Assembly (NCBI GenBank): GCA_018401275.1
Contig: JAGYKW010000001.1
Coordinates: 490,001-554,000, forward strand
DNA: 64,000 nt
Direction of reading: 5' to 3'
Origin: Nitriliruptoraceae bacterium
Lineage (GTDB): Bacteria > Actinomycetota > Nitriliruptoria > Nitriliruptorales > Nitriliruptoraceae
Each line of letters starts with the position of its first letter. Within the stretch, counting starts at the first letter, position 1. The translations under genes were made by a program, and so were the position numbers. The notes under the pieces are model-generated. The model was not told the origin of the DNA and did no database searches. It saw only the letters and a list, made by a program, of their open reading frames with translations. Of the stretch, positions 31,250-39,379 are shown in pieces.

Positions 31250-31263
31250 TTCGCACGTGCGAA
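31250..31263. promoter_or_regulatory. 14-bp palindrome before the histone-like gene
   Basis: TTCGCACGTGCGAA is a perfect palindrome 41 nt before the start codon. It overlaps the end of TAGTCT (31245-31250), a possible -10 box of the recurrent TAGNCT type; TTGACA lies at 31230-31235 but only 9 bp from it, so the true -35/-10 pairing is unclear. An operator controlling the histone-like protein is plausible. Confidence 0.5.
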
Positions 31264-31304
31264 CCGACTGGATCGCATGAACCGATCAGGGAGGCAGAGC
31301 CACG

Positions 31305-31736
31305 ATGGCAGCCGCCAAGAAGACCGCAAAGCGCGCGCCGGCCAAGAAGGCAGCGAAGCGCTCCACCAAGAAGACTGCAGCACGGAAGGTGGCGAAGCGT
31401 CCGGCGAAGAAGGCCGCGAAGCGTCCCGCCAAGAAGACCGCACGGAAGACCACGAAGAAGGCCGCTGCGAAGCGTCCTGCCAAGAAGACCGCGAAGAAGG
31501 CGGCGAAGCGTCCCGCCAAGAAGACCGCACGGAAGACCACGAAGAAGGCCGCTGCGAAGCGTCCTGCCAAGAAGACCGCGAAGAAGGCGGCGAAGCGTCC
31601 CGCCAAGAAGACCGCCAAGAAGGCTGCGAAGCGTCCCGCCAAGAAGGCTGCCAAGCGTCCCGCCAAGCGGGCCGCCAAGCGTCCTGCGAAGCGGACTGCC
31701 AAGCGTCCTGCGAAGCGGACTGCCAAGAAGGCCTGA
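31305..31736 (+). CDS. Histone H1-like, Lys/Ala/Pro-rich DNA-binding protein
   Basis: A 143-residue, extremely basic protein made almost wholly of AAKRPAKK and TAKKAAKRPAKK-type repeats, with no acidic residue and no folded domain. Such tails bind DNA unspecifically and compact the nucleoid (compare C-terminal tails of mycobacterial HupB and AlgP-like proteins). Start ATG 31305 follows GGGAGG. Codons 31416-31589 contain a perfect 87-bp tandem duplication (29 residues). A terminator follows, so it is a single-gene unit. A second protein with a similar tail is encoded at 48.3-49.0 kb. Confidence 0.9.
   Translation: MAAAKKTAKRAPAKKAAKRSTKKTAARKVAKRPAKKAAKRPAKKTARKTTKKAAAKRPAKKTAKKAAKRPAKKTARKTTKKAAAKRPAKKTAKKAAKRPAKKTAKKAAKRPAKKAAKRPAKRAAKRPAKRTAKRPAKRTAKKA
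31416..31615 (+). repeat. Perfect 87-bp tandem repeat (about 2.3 copies)
   Basis: Copy 1 is 31416-31502, copy 2 is 31503-31589, and a partial third copy of 26 bp follows from 31590. The two full copies are identical base for base and in frame (29 codons), so the duplication is recent or kept uniform by recombination. Repeat number probably varies between strains. Confidence 0.9.
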
Positions 31737-31753
31737 ACCGAAGCAGCACGGAC

Positions 31754-31781
31754 GGGGCCGCCCTTCGGGGCGGCCTCTTCC
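31754..31781 (+). terminator. Terminator after the histone-like gene
   Basis: GGCCGCCC (31756-31763), loop TTCG, GGGCGGCC (31768-31775), followed by TCTTC. The stem core is the same as in the rRNA terminator at 2.3 kb. The U-tract is weak but the position 20 bp after the stop codon fits. Confidence 0.8.
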
Positions 31782-31841
31782 GTCCTCGGGCAGGTCGTGG
31801 CCGGCCCCGAGCGTCACTGCCCGTCGCGGTACCGTGGGGTC

Positions 31842-32744
31842 ATGCGCATCCTCTCGCTCGACACGCCACCCGCCGACGTGCGACCCGATCCGGCTCTCGT
31901 CGTGGCCTTCGACGGCTGGACCGATGCGGGCAGCGGCGGGACCGGCGCCGCTGAGCACCTGCTCGATCGCTATCCCTCGCAGCATCTCGGCCGCTTCGAT
32001 GCTGACGCGCTCTACGACTACCGGGACCGCCGCCCATCGCTCGAGATCGACCGCGGTCGGCTGCGCACCGTCCGCTGGCCCGAGCTCAGCATCCGGCATC
32101 TCGCCCCGACGAGCGGGCCCGACCTGTTGGTGATCAGCGGTCCCGAGCCGGACCTCGGCTGGCGGACCCTCGCAGCGGATCTGAAGGAGCTCTCCGATCT
32201 GCTCGGCGTGCGCCGCTACGTCGGCCTCGGCAGCGTCCCTGGACCGCTCCCCCACACCAGGCCGGTCCAGATGGTCTGCACGTCGAACGACGCGCTCCTC
32301 CTCGAGCGCCTCGGCGCGCCCCACGAGCAGATGATCGTCCCTGCCTCGGCCCAGGTCGCGCTCGAGGCGGAGCTGGGTGCCCATGGGCTCACGACCCTCG
32401 GGATGTGGGTGCGGATCCCGCACTACGTGGCCGGCCCCTACCCGGAGGCGTCACGCGTCCTGCTCGAGCGCCTCTCGTCCCATCTCGGGACCCCCGTCGA
32501 CCTCACCGGGTTCGACCACGACATCGACACGAACCGCGAACGGCTCGACGTCGCAGCGACCTCCTCCGACGAGGTGCGCGATCACGTCGCACAGCTCGAG
32601 CGCCTCTACGACGCGGAGACCGGCCGTCCCGGCGGACCGCTCGGGATCGACCTGCAGCGCGGCGCACCGATCACCGATGTCGACGTCCCCAGCGGTGACG
32701 AGCTCGCCGCAGAGATCGAACGGTTCCTCCGCGGAGGTACGTGA
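31842..32744 (+). CDS. PAC2-family protein
   Basis: A 300-residue protein of the PAC2 (proteasome assembly chaperone 2-like) family. Typical blocks: VVAFDGWTDAGSGGTGAAEHLL near the start, DLLVISGPEPDLGWRTLA in the middle, and GMWVRIPHYVAGPYPEASRVLL. Bacterial members are common in actinobacteria; their function is not settled. ATG 31842 follows TACCGTGGGGTC, where TACCGT may be a -10 box, giving a short leader. It converges on serC with a perfect palindrome between the stops. Confidence 0.88.
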   Translation: MRILSLDTPPADVRPDPALVVAFDGWTDAGSGGTGAAEHLLDRYPSQHLGRFDADALYDYRDRRPSLEIDRGRLRTVRWPELSIRHLAPTSGPDLLVISGPEPDLGWRTLAADLKELSDLLGVRRYVGLGSVPGPLPHTRPVQMVCTSNDALLLERLGAPHEQMIVPASAQVALEAELGAHGLTTLGMWVRIPHYVAGPYPEASRVLLERLSSHLGTPVDLTGFDHDIDTNRERLDVAATSSDEVRDHVAQLERLYDAETGRPGGPLGIDLQRGAPITDVDVPSGDELAAEIERFLRGGT

Positions 32745-32747
32745 CGA

Positions 32748-32763
32748 GGCTGAGCGCTCAGCC
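32748..32763. terminator. Palindrome at the convergent ends of the PAC2 gene and serC
   Basis: GGCTGAGCGCTCAGCC is a perfect 16-bp palindrome in the 13-bp gap between the two stops and overlapping the serC stop. It can fold the same way in both transcripts. No T-runs flank it, so its terminator role is inferred. Confidence 0.45.
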
Positions 32764-33870
32764 CAGCGCCTCGACGACGTGGTCGACGCAGGCCGTGAAC
32801 GCCTCGACGTCGGCCAGCGGGACCGCCGGGAACAGCCCGACCCGCAGCTGGTTGCGTCCGAGCTTGCGGTACGACTCGGTGTCGACCACGCCGTTGGCAC
32901 GCAGGGCGGCATTGACCTCGTCCGCCTCGACACCGACCAGGTCGACCGTCGCCACGACCAACGAACGGGCGTCGACGTCCGTGACGAACGGCTGTGCCCA
33001 GGGACGCGCTTCCGCCCAACCGTAGAGATGGGAGGCCTTCGCCCGCTGGGCAGCGACGACCCCGGCGAGGTCACCGTGCTGCGCGAGCATGGCCTCGACC
33101 TGGAAGCGCGCGAGCACGATGGTCGCGACGGCCGGCGTGTTGTAGGTCTGGTCCTTGCGGCTGTTCTCGACGACACCAGCGAGGTCGAAGAACGCCGGGA
33201 CGTAGCGCTGCGACGCAGCGATTCGCTCGATGCGCTCGATGGCCCGTGGAGAGACGATCGCGACGGTCAGGCCACCGTCGGCGGCGAAGCCCTTCTGCAG
33301 GCTGAAGTAGTAGACGTCGACCTGGGCAAGGTCCACGGGAAGTCCCCCGGCCGCAGAGGTCGCGTCGACGAGCACGAGCGCATCATCGACCCGCCGGATG
33401 TCCTGCATCACGCCCGTCGACGTCTCGTTGTGCGTCCATGCGTGCGCGTCCACACCGTCCGGCACGGCAATGGGCTCAGGCCGCCCGCCTGGGGCCGCCT
33501 CGACGATGACGGGCTCCGCGAGCCAGGGCGCCGTGCGCGCTGCGGTCGCGAACTTCGCGCTGAACTCACCGAACACGTAGTGCTGTGAACGCTGGTCGAT
33601 CAGACCGTAGACCGCCGCGTCCCAGAACGCGGTCGCACCACCGACGGTGACCAGCACCTCGTAGCCCTGAGGAGCGGCGAACAGTGCCAGCATCCCCTCG
33701 CGCAGCGACCGGACCTGGTCGCGCACCGGTGCCTGGCGGTGGGAGGTTCCCAGCACGGATCGGCCGAGGCTCGCGAGCTCGGCGACCGCCGCATCGCTGA
33801 CCCGGCTCGGACCGCAACCGAAGCGGCCGTCCGACGGGAGCAGGTGGGCAGGGATGGTCAGGTCGCTCAT
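32758..33870 (-). CDS. serC: Phosphoserine aminotransferase
   Basis: A 370-residue PLP enzyme making 3-phosphoserine from 3-phosphohydroxypyruvate with glutamate, the second step of serine synthesis. The N-terminus IPAHLLPSDGRFGCGPSRVS is typical of the actinobacterial SerC type. The PLP Lys is in YYFSLQKGFAADGG; HNETSTGV and VDATSAAGGLPVD are the usual cofactor-region blocks. It stands alone on this strand, divergent from the aminotransferase gene 125 bp away. Confidence 0.95.
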   Translation of the reverse strand: MSDLTIPAHLLPSDGRFGCGPSRVSDAAVAELASLGRSVLGTSHRQAPVRDQVRSLREGMLALFAAPQGYEVLVTVGGATAFWDAAVYGLIDQRSQHYVFGEFSAKFATAARTAPWLAEPVIVEAAPGGRPEPIAVPDGVDAHAWTHNETSTGVMQDIRRVDDALVLVDATSAAGGLPVDLAQVDVYYFSLQKGFAADGGLTVAIVSPRAIERIERIAASQRYVPAFFDLAGVVENSRKDQTYNTPAVATIVLARFQVEAMLAQHGDLAGVVAAQRAKASHLYGWAEARPWAQPFVTDVDARSLVVATVDLVGVEADEVNAALRANGVVDTESYRKLGRNQLRVGLFPAVPLADVEAFTACVDHVVEALG

Positions 33871-33939
33871 ACTCGCCTCGTCATCCGGTCAACATTCGTG
33901 GGGGCGCGCCGCGGCCGACGGTGCCCGGGGCGCGAAGAG

Positions 33940-33945
33940 TACGCT
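33940..33945 (+). promoter_or_regulatory. Possible -10 box before the aspartate aminotransferase gene
   Basis: TACGCT lies 50 nt before the start codon in the divergent gap with serC. It is identical to the -10 of the TTGACG/TACGCT promoter at 23.6 kb. No good -35 is seen upstream. Confidence 0.4.
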
Positions 33946-33995
33946 GCGCTCGTCTCGACGCCGGACCGGTGCCTGCACCCTGAGAAGGATCTTCC

Positions 33996-35183
33996 ATGAG
34001 CCTCGCCGCCCGCATCACCGGCCTCGCCCCGTCCGCGACGATGGCGGTCGATGCGAAGGCGAAGGCGCTGCGAGCCGCCGGCGAACCGGTCATCGGCTTC
34101 GCCGCCGGCGAGCCCGACTTCCCCACGCCCGCTCACATCGTCGAGGCGGCGCAGCGCGCGGCTGCTGACCCCGCGATGCACCGCTACACGCCGGCCGCGG
34201 GCCTGGCTCCCCTTCGTGAGGCCGTCGCCGAACGGGCTCGACGCGATGGGCTCGACGTGAGCGCGGACATGGTCGTCATCACCAACGGTGGCAAGCATGC
34301 GCTCTACAACGTCTTCATGGCGCTCATCGGGCCGGGCGACGAGGTCCTGATGCCAGCCCCCTACTGGGTCAGCTACCCGGAGCAGATCGGCCTCGCCGGA
34401 GGCACCTGCGTGCCCGTGCTCGCCGACGCTGCTGCGGGCTTCAGGGTCAGCATCGACCAGCTCGAGGCCGCACGCACGCCACGCACGAAAGCGCTCGTCT
34501 TCGTGTCGCCCTCGAACCCGACCGGCGCGGTCTATCCGCCCGAGGAGGTCGCCGCCATCGGTCGCTGGGCGGCCGAGCACGGCATCTGGGTCGTCACCGA
34601 CGAGATCTACCGAGAGCTCGTCTACGGGCAGGCGCGCTTCAGCTCACTGCCAGCGGTGGCACCCGAGGCCGCCCCGCGCACGATCATCGTCGACGGGCTC
34701 GCGAAGACTTTCGCGATGACGGGGTGGCGCGTGGGTTGGTCGATCGCACCGCTCGAGATCAGCGCGGGCATCACCAAGCTGCAGACGCAGCTGTGCTCGA
34801 ACGTGAACAACATCGCGCAGGCGGCTGCCATCGCAGCGTTGACCGGTCCGCAGGACGCCGTCGAGGAGATGCGACTCGCCTTCGATCGTCGCCGTCACAC
34901 GGCGCTCACCATGCTCCGTGCCATCGACGGCTTCGACGTCGTCGAGCCCGAGGGCGCGTTCTACGTCTACCCGAGCGTGCGTGACCTGATCGGCGTGACC
35001 GTCGCCGGCCACAGCATCGGATCGTCGCTCCAGCTCGCGGACGTGCTGCTCGATGCCGCGAAGGTCGCCGTCGTCCCAGGCGAGGGCTTCGGGTCGGAGG
35101 CCAGCTTCCGCCTCTCCTACGCCCTGTCCGACGCGGACCTCGAGGAGGGCATCAGCCGCATCGCGAAGGTCATCGCAGGCTGA
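33996..35183 (+). CDS. aspC: Aspartate aminotransferase, class I fold
   Basis: A 395-residue PLP-dependent aminotransferase, most like the AspC/AspB type that uses aspartate and glutamate. Motifs: FAAGEPDFPTPAHI, TNGGKHALYNVF, SPSNPTGAVY with the PLP-contacting Asn, DEIYRELVYG, and the Schiff-base Lys in DGLAKTFAMTGWRVGW. An Arg for the substrate carboxylate is in FRLSYAL. Divergent from serC. Exact substrate (aspartate, or aromatic or prephenate amino acceptors, which related enzymes also use) cannot be decided by eye. Confidence 0.92.
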   Translation: MSLAARITGLAPSATMAVDAKAKALRAAGEPVIGFAAGEPDFPTPAHIVEAAQRAAADPAMHRYTPAAGLAPLREAVAERARRDGLDVSADMVVITNGGKHALYNVFMALIGPGDEVLMPAPYWVSYPEQIGLAGGTCVPVLADAAAGFRVSIDQLEAARTPRTKALVFVSPSNPTGAVYPPEEVAAIGRWAAEHGIWVVTDEIYRELVYGQARFSSLPAVAPEAAPRTIIVDGLAKTFAMTGWRVGWSIAPLEISAGITKLQTQLCSNVNNIAQAAAIAALTGPQDAVEEMRLAFDRRRHTALTMLRAIDGFDVVEPEGAFYVYPSVRDLIGVTVAGHSIGSSLQLADVLLDAAKVAVVPGEGFGSEASFRLSYALSDADLEEGISRIAKVIAG

Positions 35184-35228
35184 CGTCCGGGTCGAGGGCC
35201 GCCCGCGGTCGCAGGACACGGTCCGGCC

Positions 35229-36485
35229 TCACTGCTTGACGTAGGGCTTCCCATCGGCCGCAGGGACACGCAGGCGCCCGACGAGCCCAGCGACGACGAG
35301 CAGCGTGATGACGTACGGCGTTGCACGCAGCAGCGTCGACGGCAGTGGGACGGGGAGGCGCTGGAGCGTCGTCGCCAGCGAGTCGGCGAACCCGAAGAGC
35401 AGCGCCGCGGACATCGCACCCACCGGGCTGTAGCGGCCGACGAGCATCGCGGCGAGCGCGATGAACCCGCGGCCGCCCGTCATCTCCTTCGAGAACTGAC
35501 TCGCCGCCTCGAGCGTGAACCACGAGCCACCGATCCCCGCGAGCATGCCGCCCAGGACCACCGCCCGGTAGCGCGTGCGGAGCACGTCGATACCGACGGT
35601 GTCCGCCGCAGCCGGATGCTCCCCCACCGAGCGCAGGCGCAGACCCCAGCGGGTCCGGAACAGCGCGAACTGCAGCACGATGACCATGACGATCATGAGG
35701 TAGACGAGGAACGTCTGCCGGAACACGATCGAGCCGATGAGCGGCAGGTCGCTCAGCAGCGGCAACGGGGCGGCAATGAAGCGCACCGGTGAGTTCCAGG
35801 CCGTGTTCGAAGCGAGCAGCTGGGAGGTGAGGAACGAGGTCACCCCGGTCGCGAGGACGATGAGCACGACACCGCTGACGATCTGGTCGGCCTGAAAACG
35901 GATCGTCAGACCTGCGAGCATGACGCCGATGAGCGCGCCCGCAGCGATGCCTCCGAGCAGCCCGAACCAGGCCGACCCGAGGACGGACGCGACGACCGCC
36001 GCAGTGAACGCGCCGGCGAGGAACTGCCCCTCGATGGCGATGTTGATGACTCCCGCGCGCTCGCTGAGGACGCCCGCCATCGCTCCGAACGCGATCGGCA
36101 CGCTCGCGAACAGCGCGCCACGCAGCAGAGCGACCAACGAGACGGATGCGCCGGTCGTCGCCCACACCAGCACCGCGACCACGAACAGTCCTCCGGCCGC
36201 GCCGACGGCCAGCGGCGCACGGCGACCCACCGGCCGGACCAGTTGGAGCACGCCCACCGCGACGATCGCTGCGGAGAGCAGCACGAGCGTGAGGTCGACC
36301 GGGATGACGAGGTCCGGGAGCAGGAAACGCTCCCCACGGGCGTCGTTGAGCACGAAGGTCGCGATACCTCCGGTGGCACCGCGCAGGAACAGCAGCGGGA
36401 CCGCCGCGCCGAGCAGCAGCGTGAAGAGTGCGAAGCGACGCTCACGACGCCGTGCTGCGCCGGCGGACACGACCTGGGTGCTCAT
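35229..36485 (-). CDS. BMP-type nucleoside ABC transporter permease 2
   Basis: A 418-residue membrane permease of the BPL/LIVH-like type. Helices include RFALFTLLLGAAVPLLFLR, LVLLSAAIVAVGVLQLV and FGAMAGVLSERAGVINIAIEG; the last, with GQFLAGAF, is the conserved core. Partner of the adjacent permease in a nucleoside (RnsBACD/NupABC-like) importer. ATG 36485 overlaps the upstream permease stop (ATGA). Last gene of the operon; its 3' end faces aspC at 45 bp. Confidence 0.92.
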   Translation of the reverse strand: MSTQVVSAGAARRRERRFALFTLLLGAAVPLLFLRGATGGIATFVLNDARGERFLLPDLVIPVDLTLVLLSAAIVAVGVLQLVRPVGRRAPLAVGAAGGLFVVAVLVWATTGASVSLVALLRGALFASVPIAFGAMAGVLSERAGVINIAIEGQFLAGAFTAAVVASVLGSAWFGLLGGIAAGALIGVMLAGLTIRFQADQIVSGVVLIVLATGVTSFLTSQLLASNTAWNSPVRFIAAPLPLLSDLPLIGSIVFRQTFLVYLMIVMVIVLQFALFRTRWGLRLRSVGEHPAAADTVGIDVLRTRYRAVVLGGMLAGIGGSWFTLEAASQFSKEMTGGRGFIALAAMLVGRYSPVGAMSAALLFGFADSLATTLQRLPVPLPSTLLRATPYVITLLVVAGLVGRLRVPAADGKPYVKQ

Positions 36486-37726
36486 GCGCCCCACCCCTGC
36501 GAGATGCTGGTCGTCGAGGTCGGCTCCGTGCGGACCCGGAAGATGGCGCGCACGAGACCGGGCGCCGCGATGAACACGATGATGAGCGCCTGGATCACGA
36601 CCACGAGATCGAGCGAGGTCCCCGAACGTGCCTGCATCGCCCGTCCACCGGCCTTCAGCGCACCGAGGAGCAGTCCGGCCGCGACCGTCCCGCCGACGGT
36701 CCCGCGTCCGAGCAGGGCGACGGTGATGCCGTCGAACCCGAGCCCTGCCGAGAAGCCGGGCGTGATCCGACCCTGCACGCCGAGGATGAGCGCACCCCCA
36801 GCGAGTCCACCGGCGACCCCTGCGAACGTCATCGCTCGCATCGTCGCGGTCCCGACGGCCATGCCTGCTGCGGTCGCGGCACTCGGGTTCGCGCCGACCG
36901 CGTTGAGCTCGAAGCCGATGGTCGAGCGGTCGAGCAACCAGAGCACGACGATCGCGACGAGCAGAGCGAGGATGATGCCGACATCGACGCGTAGCCCGGT
37001 GAACGGTCGCGGGAGGCGGGCCGTGTCGAGGATGTCACGAGAGATGGGGTCCGCGCGTCCCGGGATCTGGAACAGCGTCGTCGTGAGCAGCCAGATCGCG
37101 ACGAAGTTGAGCGTGTTGTTCAGCATGATCGTGCTGATCACCTCGTGCGCCCCGGTCCGGGCCTTGAGCACGCCCGGGATCCAACCGATGACCGCTCCGC
37201 CGAGCAGTGCTGCGACGATGGCGAGCGGAAGGTGCACAGCGAGCGGGAGACCCTCGACCGCGAAACCGACGTAGCCGCCTGCGAGCCCGCCTGCGATGAC
37301 CTGGCCCTCGCCCCCGATGTTGAACAGCCCGGCGCGCAACGGGATCGTGACCGCGAGACCGGTCAGGATCAGGACCGTGGCGGCCACGAGCGTCTCGGAG
37401 ATCGCGCCCGGACTTCCGAGCGACCCCTGCAGGAGCGCGGAGTAGGCGCGGCTCACCGACCTGGCCGCCGCCTGCAGCACCGCGCCAAGTCCGGCTCCCG
37501 AGGTCACCGCGTCGAGTGTCCTGGTGTCCGACAGCACGAGGAAGAGCGCACCGACGACCAGTGCGGCGACCAGAGCGAGCACGGTCAGCCGGACGTCCGC
37601 GCCCGTGATGGCGCCGACGATCCGCTGCGTGAGCCTCGATGCATCGCCGTCTGAAGGTTCCACACCGGAGTCGGAGACGACCGCGGGGTCGAGCGCGGGA
37701 TCGGGCGACGCGTCCGGGCCGCTCAT
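36482..37726 (-). CDS. BMP-type nucleoside ABC transporter permease 1
   Basis: A 414-residue permease with a polar Asp/Ser-rich leader of about 35 residues and eight or more helices (RLTVLALVAALVVGALFLVL, VLILTGLAVTIPLRAGLFNI). The LFNIGGEGQVIAGGLAG core is typical of this family, and HEVISTIMLNNTLNF follows. ATG 37726 overlaps the ATPase stop by ATGA and gives the family-like length; longer upstream frames are shadows. Works with the second permease, ATPase and BMP lipoprotein in uptake of nucleosides. Confidence 0.92.
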   Translation of the reverse strand: MSGPDASPDPALDPAVVSDSGVEPSDGDASRLTQRIVGAITGADVRLTVLALVAALVVGALFLVLSDTRTLDAVTSGAGLGAVLQAAARSVSRAYSALLQGSLGSPGAISETLVAATVLILTGLAVTIPLRAGLFNIGGEGQVIAGGLAGGYVGFAVEGLPLAVHLPLAIVAALLGGAVIGWIPGVLKARTGAHEVISTIMLNNTLNFVAIWLLTTTLFQIPGRADPISRDILDTARLPRPFTGLRVDVGIILALLVAIVVLWLLDRSTIGFELNAVGANPSAATAAGMAVGTATMRAMTFAGVAGGLAGGALILGVQGRITPGFSAGLGFDGITVALLGRGTVGGTVAAGLLLGALKAGGRAMQARSGTSLDLVVVIQALIIVFIAAPGLVRAIFRVRTEPTSTTSISQGWGA

Positions 37727-39252
37727 GCCGCCAGCCCCCGCATCGCTTCCTCGGCCGGGACGCCCGCCATCATCAGGCCGAGCGCTTCCTTCGCGACCGG
37801 CGTCGGGAAGGGACCGATGAGCCTGCCACGGAACATGACTGCGACGCGATCCGCGAGCGCGATGACCTCGTCGAGCTCGGAGGAGACGAGCAGAACGCCC
37901 ACCCCCGCGTCGCGTTTGGCGACCAGCTGGCGATGGATGTACTCGATCGAGCCGACGTCGACACCGCGCGTCGGCTGCGCTGCCACGAGGACCCGGATCG
38001 GTCGATCGAACTCGCGCGCGACGATGACCTTCTGCTGGTTCCCGCCCGAGAGCGAGGAAGCGGGGGTCGCGATCGACGGCGTGCGCACGTCGAAGTCCTT
38101 CACGACCCGTCGGGCGTGGGAGCGCACCTCGTCGAAGCGCCGGGTCCGGCGCGCGGCGAAGCGCTCGTCGTCCCACAGGTTGAGCACGAGGTTGTCGGCG
38201 ACCGAGAACGAGCCGACGAGGCCGTGCATGGTGCGGTCCTCCGGGATGTGTCCGACACCGGAGCGGAGGATCTCCTTCCGGCTGCGCCCCGTCAGGTCCT
38301 CCTCCCCCAGCAGCACACGGCCTCCACCGATCGGCAGCAGGCCGGTGATGGCCTCGACGAGCGGCGTCTGCCCGTTCCCCTCGACCCCGGCGATCGCGAG
38401 GATCTCGCCGCGGTGGACCGTCAGGTCGACGCTATCGACCAGCCGTTGACCATCGGCCGCGAGGACCTCGAGCCCCTCGACCGTCAGCACGGGCTCGCTC
38501 GGCCGTGCGGGTGAGCGGTCCACGACAAGGTCCACGGGACGGCCGACCATCAGTTGGGCGAGCTCCTGCGGCTCGGCGGCGGTTGCATCGACCGTCCCGA
38601 CGGCTCGTCCACGACGCAGCACGGTGATGCGATCGGCGATGTCGCGGTGCTCGCGCAGCTTGTGCGAGATGAAGATGACGGACCGCCCGGCCGCTTGGAA
38701 ACCCCGTATCGACGCGAAGAGGCCGTCAGCCTCCTGCGGCGTGAGCACGGCGGTCGGTTCATCGAGGATGAGCAGACGAGCGTCACGCGAGAGCGCCTTG
38801 AGGATCTCGACGCGCTGCTGCAGCCCGACGGGCAGATCCTCCACCACCGCGCTGGGATCGACGGGCAACCCGAACGTCTCCGCGAGCCGTTCGACCTCCT
38901 CGTGCGCAGCCCGGCGGTCGAAGCGGCGGAACCGATCGATCGGTTCCTTCCCGAGCAGGATGTTCTCCGCGACGGTGAAGACGGGGACGAGCATGAAGTG
39001 CTGGTGCACCATCCCGATGCCGGCCGCGATCGCATCGCCGGGGTCGCTGAAGTGGACCTGCTGCCCGTCGATCAGGACCTGACCCTCGTCCGCGCGGTAC
39101 AGGCCATAGAGGATGTTCATGAGGGTCGACTTGCCGGCCCCGTTCTCACCGAGCAGTCCGTGCACCTCGCCCGCCTCGACGGTCAGATCGATCGCGTCGT
39201 TGGCAACGACCCCCGGGAAGCGCTTGGTGACGCCCTTCAGCTCCAGGCGCAA
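37723..39252 (-). CDS. BMP-type nucleoside ABC transporter ATPase (double NBD)
   Basis: A 509-residue ATPase with two nucleotide-binding domains in tandem, as in sugar/nucleoside importers. NBD1 (about 1-240) has Walker A GENGAGKSTLMN, signature VGLQQRVEILKAL and Walker B LLILDEPTAVLTP. NBD2 has a degenerate Walker A (GVEGNGQTPLVE, lacking GK[ST]), usual for this family, and an intact LSGGNQQKVIVAREF. The start is TTG 39252, fixed by GAGGAGG six bases upstream. It overlaps the permease gene by ATGA. A hairpin separates it from the lipoprotein gene. Confidence 0.93.
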   Translation of the reverse strand: MRLELKGVTKRFPGVVANDAIDLTVEAGEVHGLLGENGAGKSTLMNILYGLYRADEGQVLIDGQQVHFSDPGDAIAAGIGMVHQHFMLVPVFTVAENILLGKEPIDRFRRFDRRAAHEEVERLAETFGLPVDPSAVVEDLPVGLQQRVEILKALSRDARLLILDEPTAVLTPQEADGLFASIRGFQAAGRSVIFISHKLREHRDIADRITVLRRGRAVGTVDATAAEPQELAQLMVGRPVDLVVDRSPARPSEPVLTVEGLEVLAADGQRLVDSVDLTVHRGEILAIAGVEGNGQTPLVEAITGLLPIGGGRVLLGEEDLTGRSRKEILRSGVGHIPEDRTMHGLVGSFSVADNLVLNLWDDERFAARRTRRFDEVRSHARRVVKDFDVRTPSIATPASSLSGGNQQKVIVAREFDRPIRVLVAAQPTRGVDVGSIEYIHRQLVAKRDAGVGVLLVSSELDEVIALADRVAVMFRGRLIGPFPTPVAKEALGLMMAGVPAEEAMRGLAA

Positions 39253-39277
39253 CTTGGCCTCCTCGGCCGGTTCGGGC

Positions 39278-39290
39278 GTGCGTTGAACGC
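39278..39290. promoter_or_regulatory. Operator-like dyad before the transporter ATPase gene
   Basis: GTGCGTTGAACGC, identical to the copy at 30616-30628, lies 26 bp before the ATPase start and between it and the intergenic hairpin. The centre GCGTT-G-AACGC is symmetric. It may control an internal promoter of the transporter operon. Confidence 0.45.
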
Positions 39291-39303
39291 TACCCGTTCG
39301 ACG

Positions 39304-39333
39304 CGGAGGGGCGCCCTCTCGGGCGCCCCTCCG
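39304..39333 (-). terminator. Hairpin between BMP lipoprotein and ATPase genes
   Basis: A perfect 13-bp stem, CGGAGGGGCGCCC (39304-39316) with GGGCGCCCCTCCG (39321-39333), and a four-base loop. No U-tract follows on the minus strand, so it may act as a partial terminator or an RNA-stabilising stem, letting the lipoprotein be made in excess over the membrane subunits. Confidence 0.7.
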
Positions 39334-39379
39334 TCGTGCCGTCGTCGTCCAGCGCCACCCCGCGAGGTGGCGCGACGCA

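Larger units (their letters stand above)
30497..31304. other. Gene-poor region of about 0.8 kb
   Basis: No open frame here has the start, codon bias or recognisable motif needed to call a gene. The left part holds two copies of a GTGCGYTGAACGC dyad (30596-30628). The right end holds the promoter region of the histone-like gene, with a TTGACA hexamer at 31230-31235 and a 14-bp palindrome. Between about 30850 and 31150 base composition is more even than in the flanks, possibly a decayed gene, but nothing can be named. Confidence 0.6.

Noticed and set aside
31416-31615. Direct repeats that could be taken for a CRISPR array
   Set aside because: The 87-bp units are contiguous, in frame and coding, with no variable spacers; no cas genes in the window.
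31038-32423. 461-codon minus-strand frame with Gly/Leu/Arg repeats
   Set aside because: Its repetitive part is the reverse strand of the histone-like gene's Lys/Ala repeats; the rest is antisense to the PAC2 gene.
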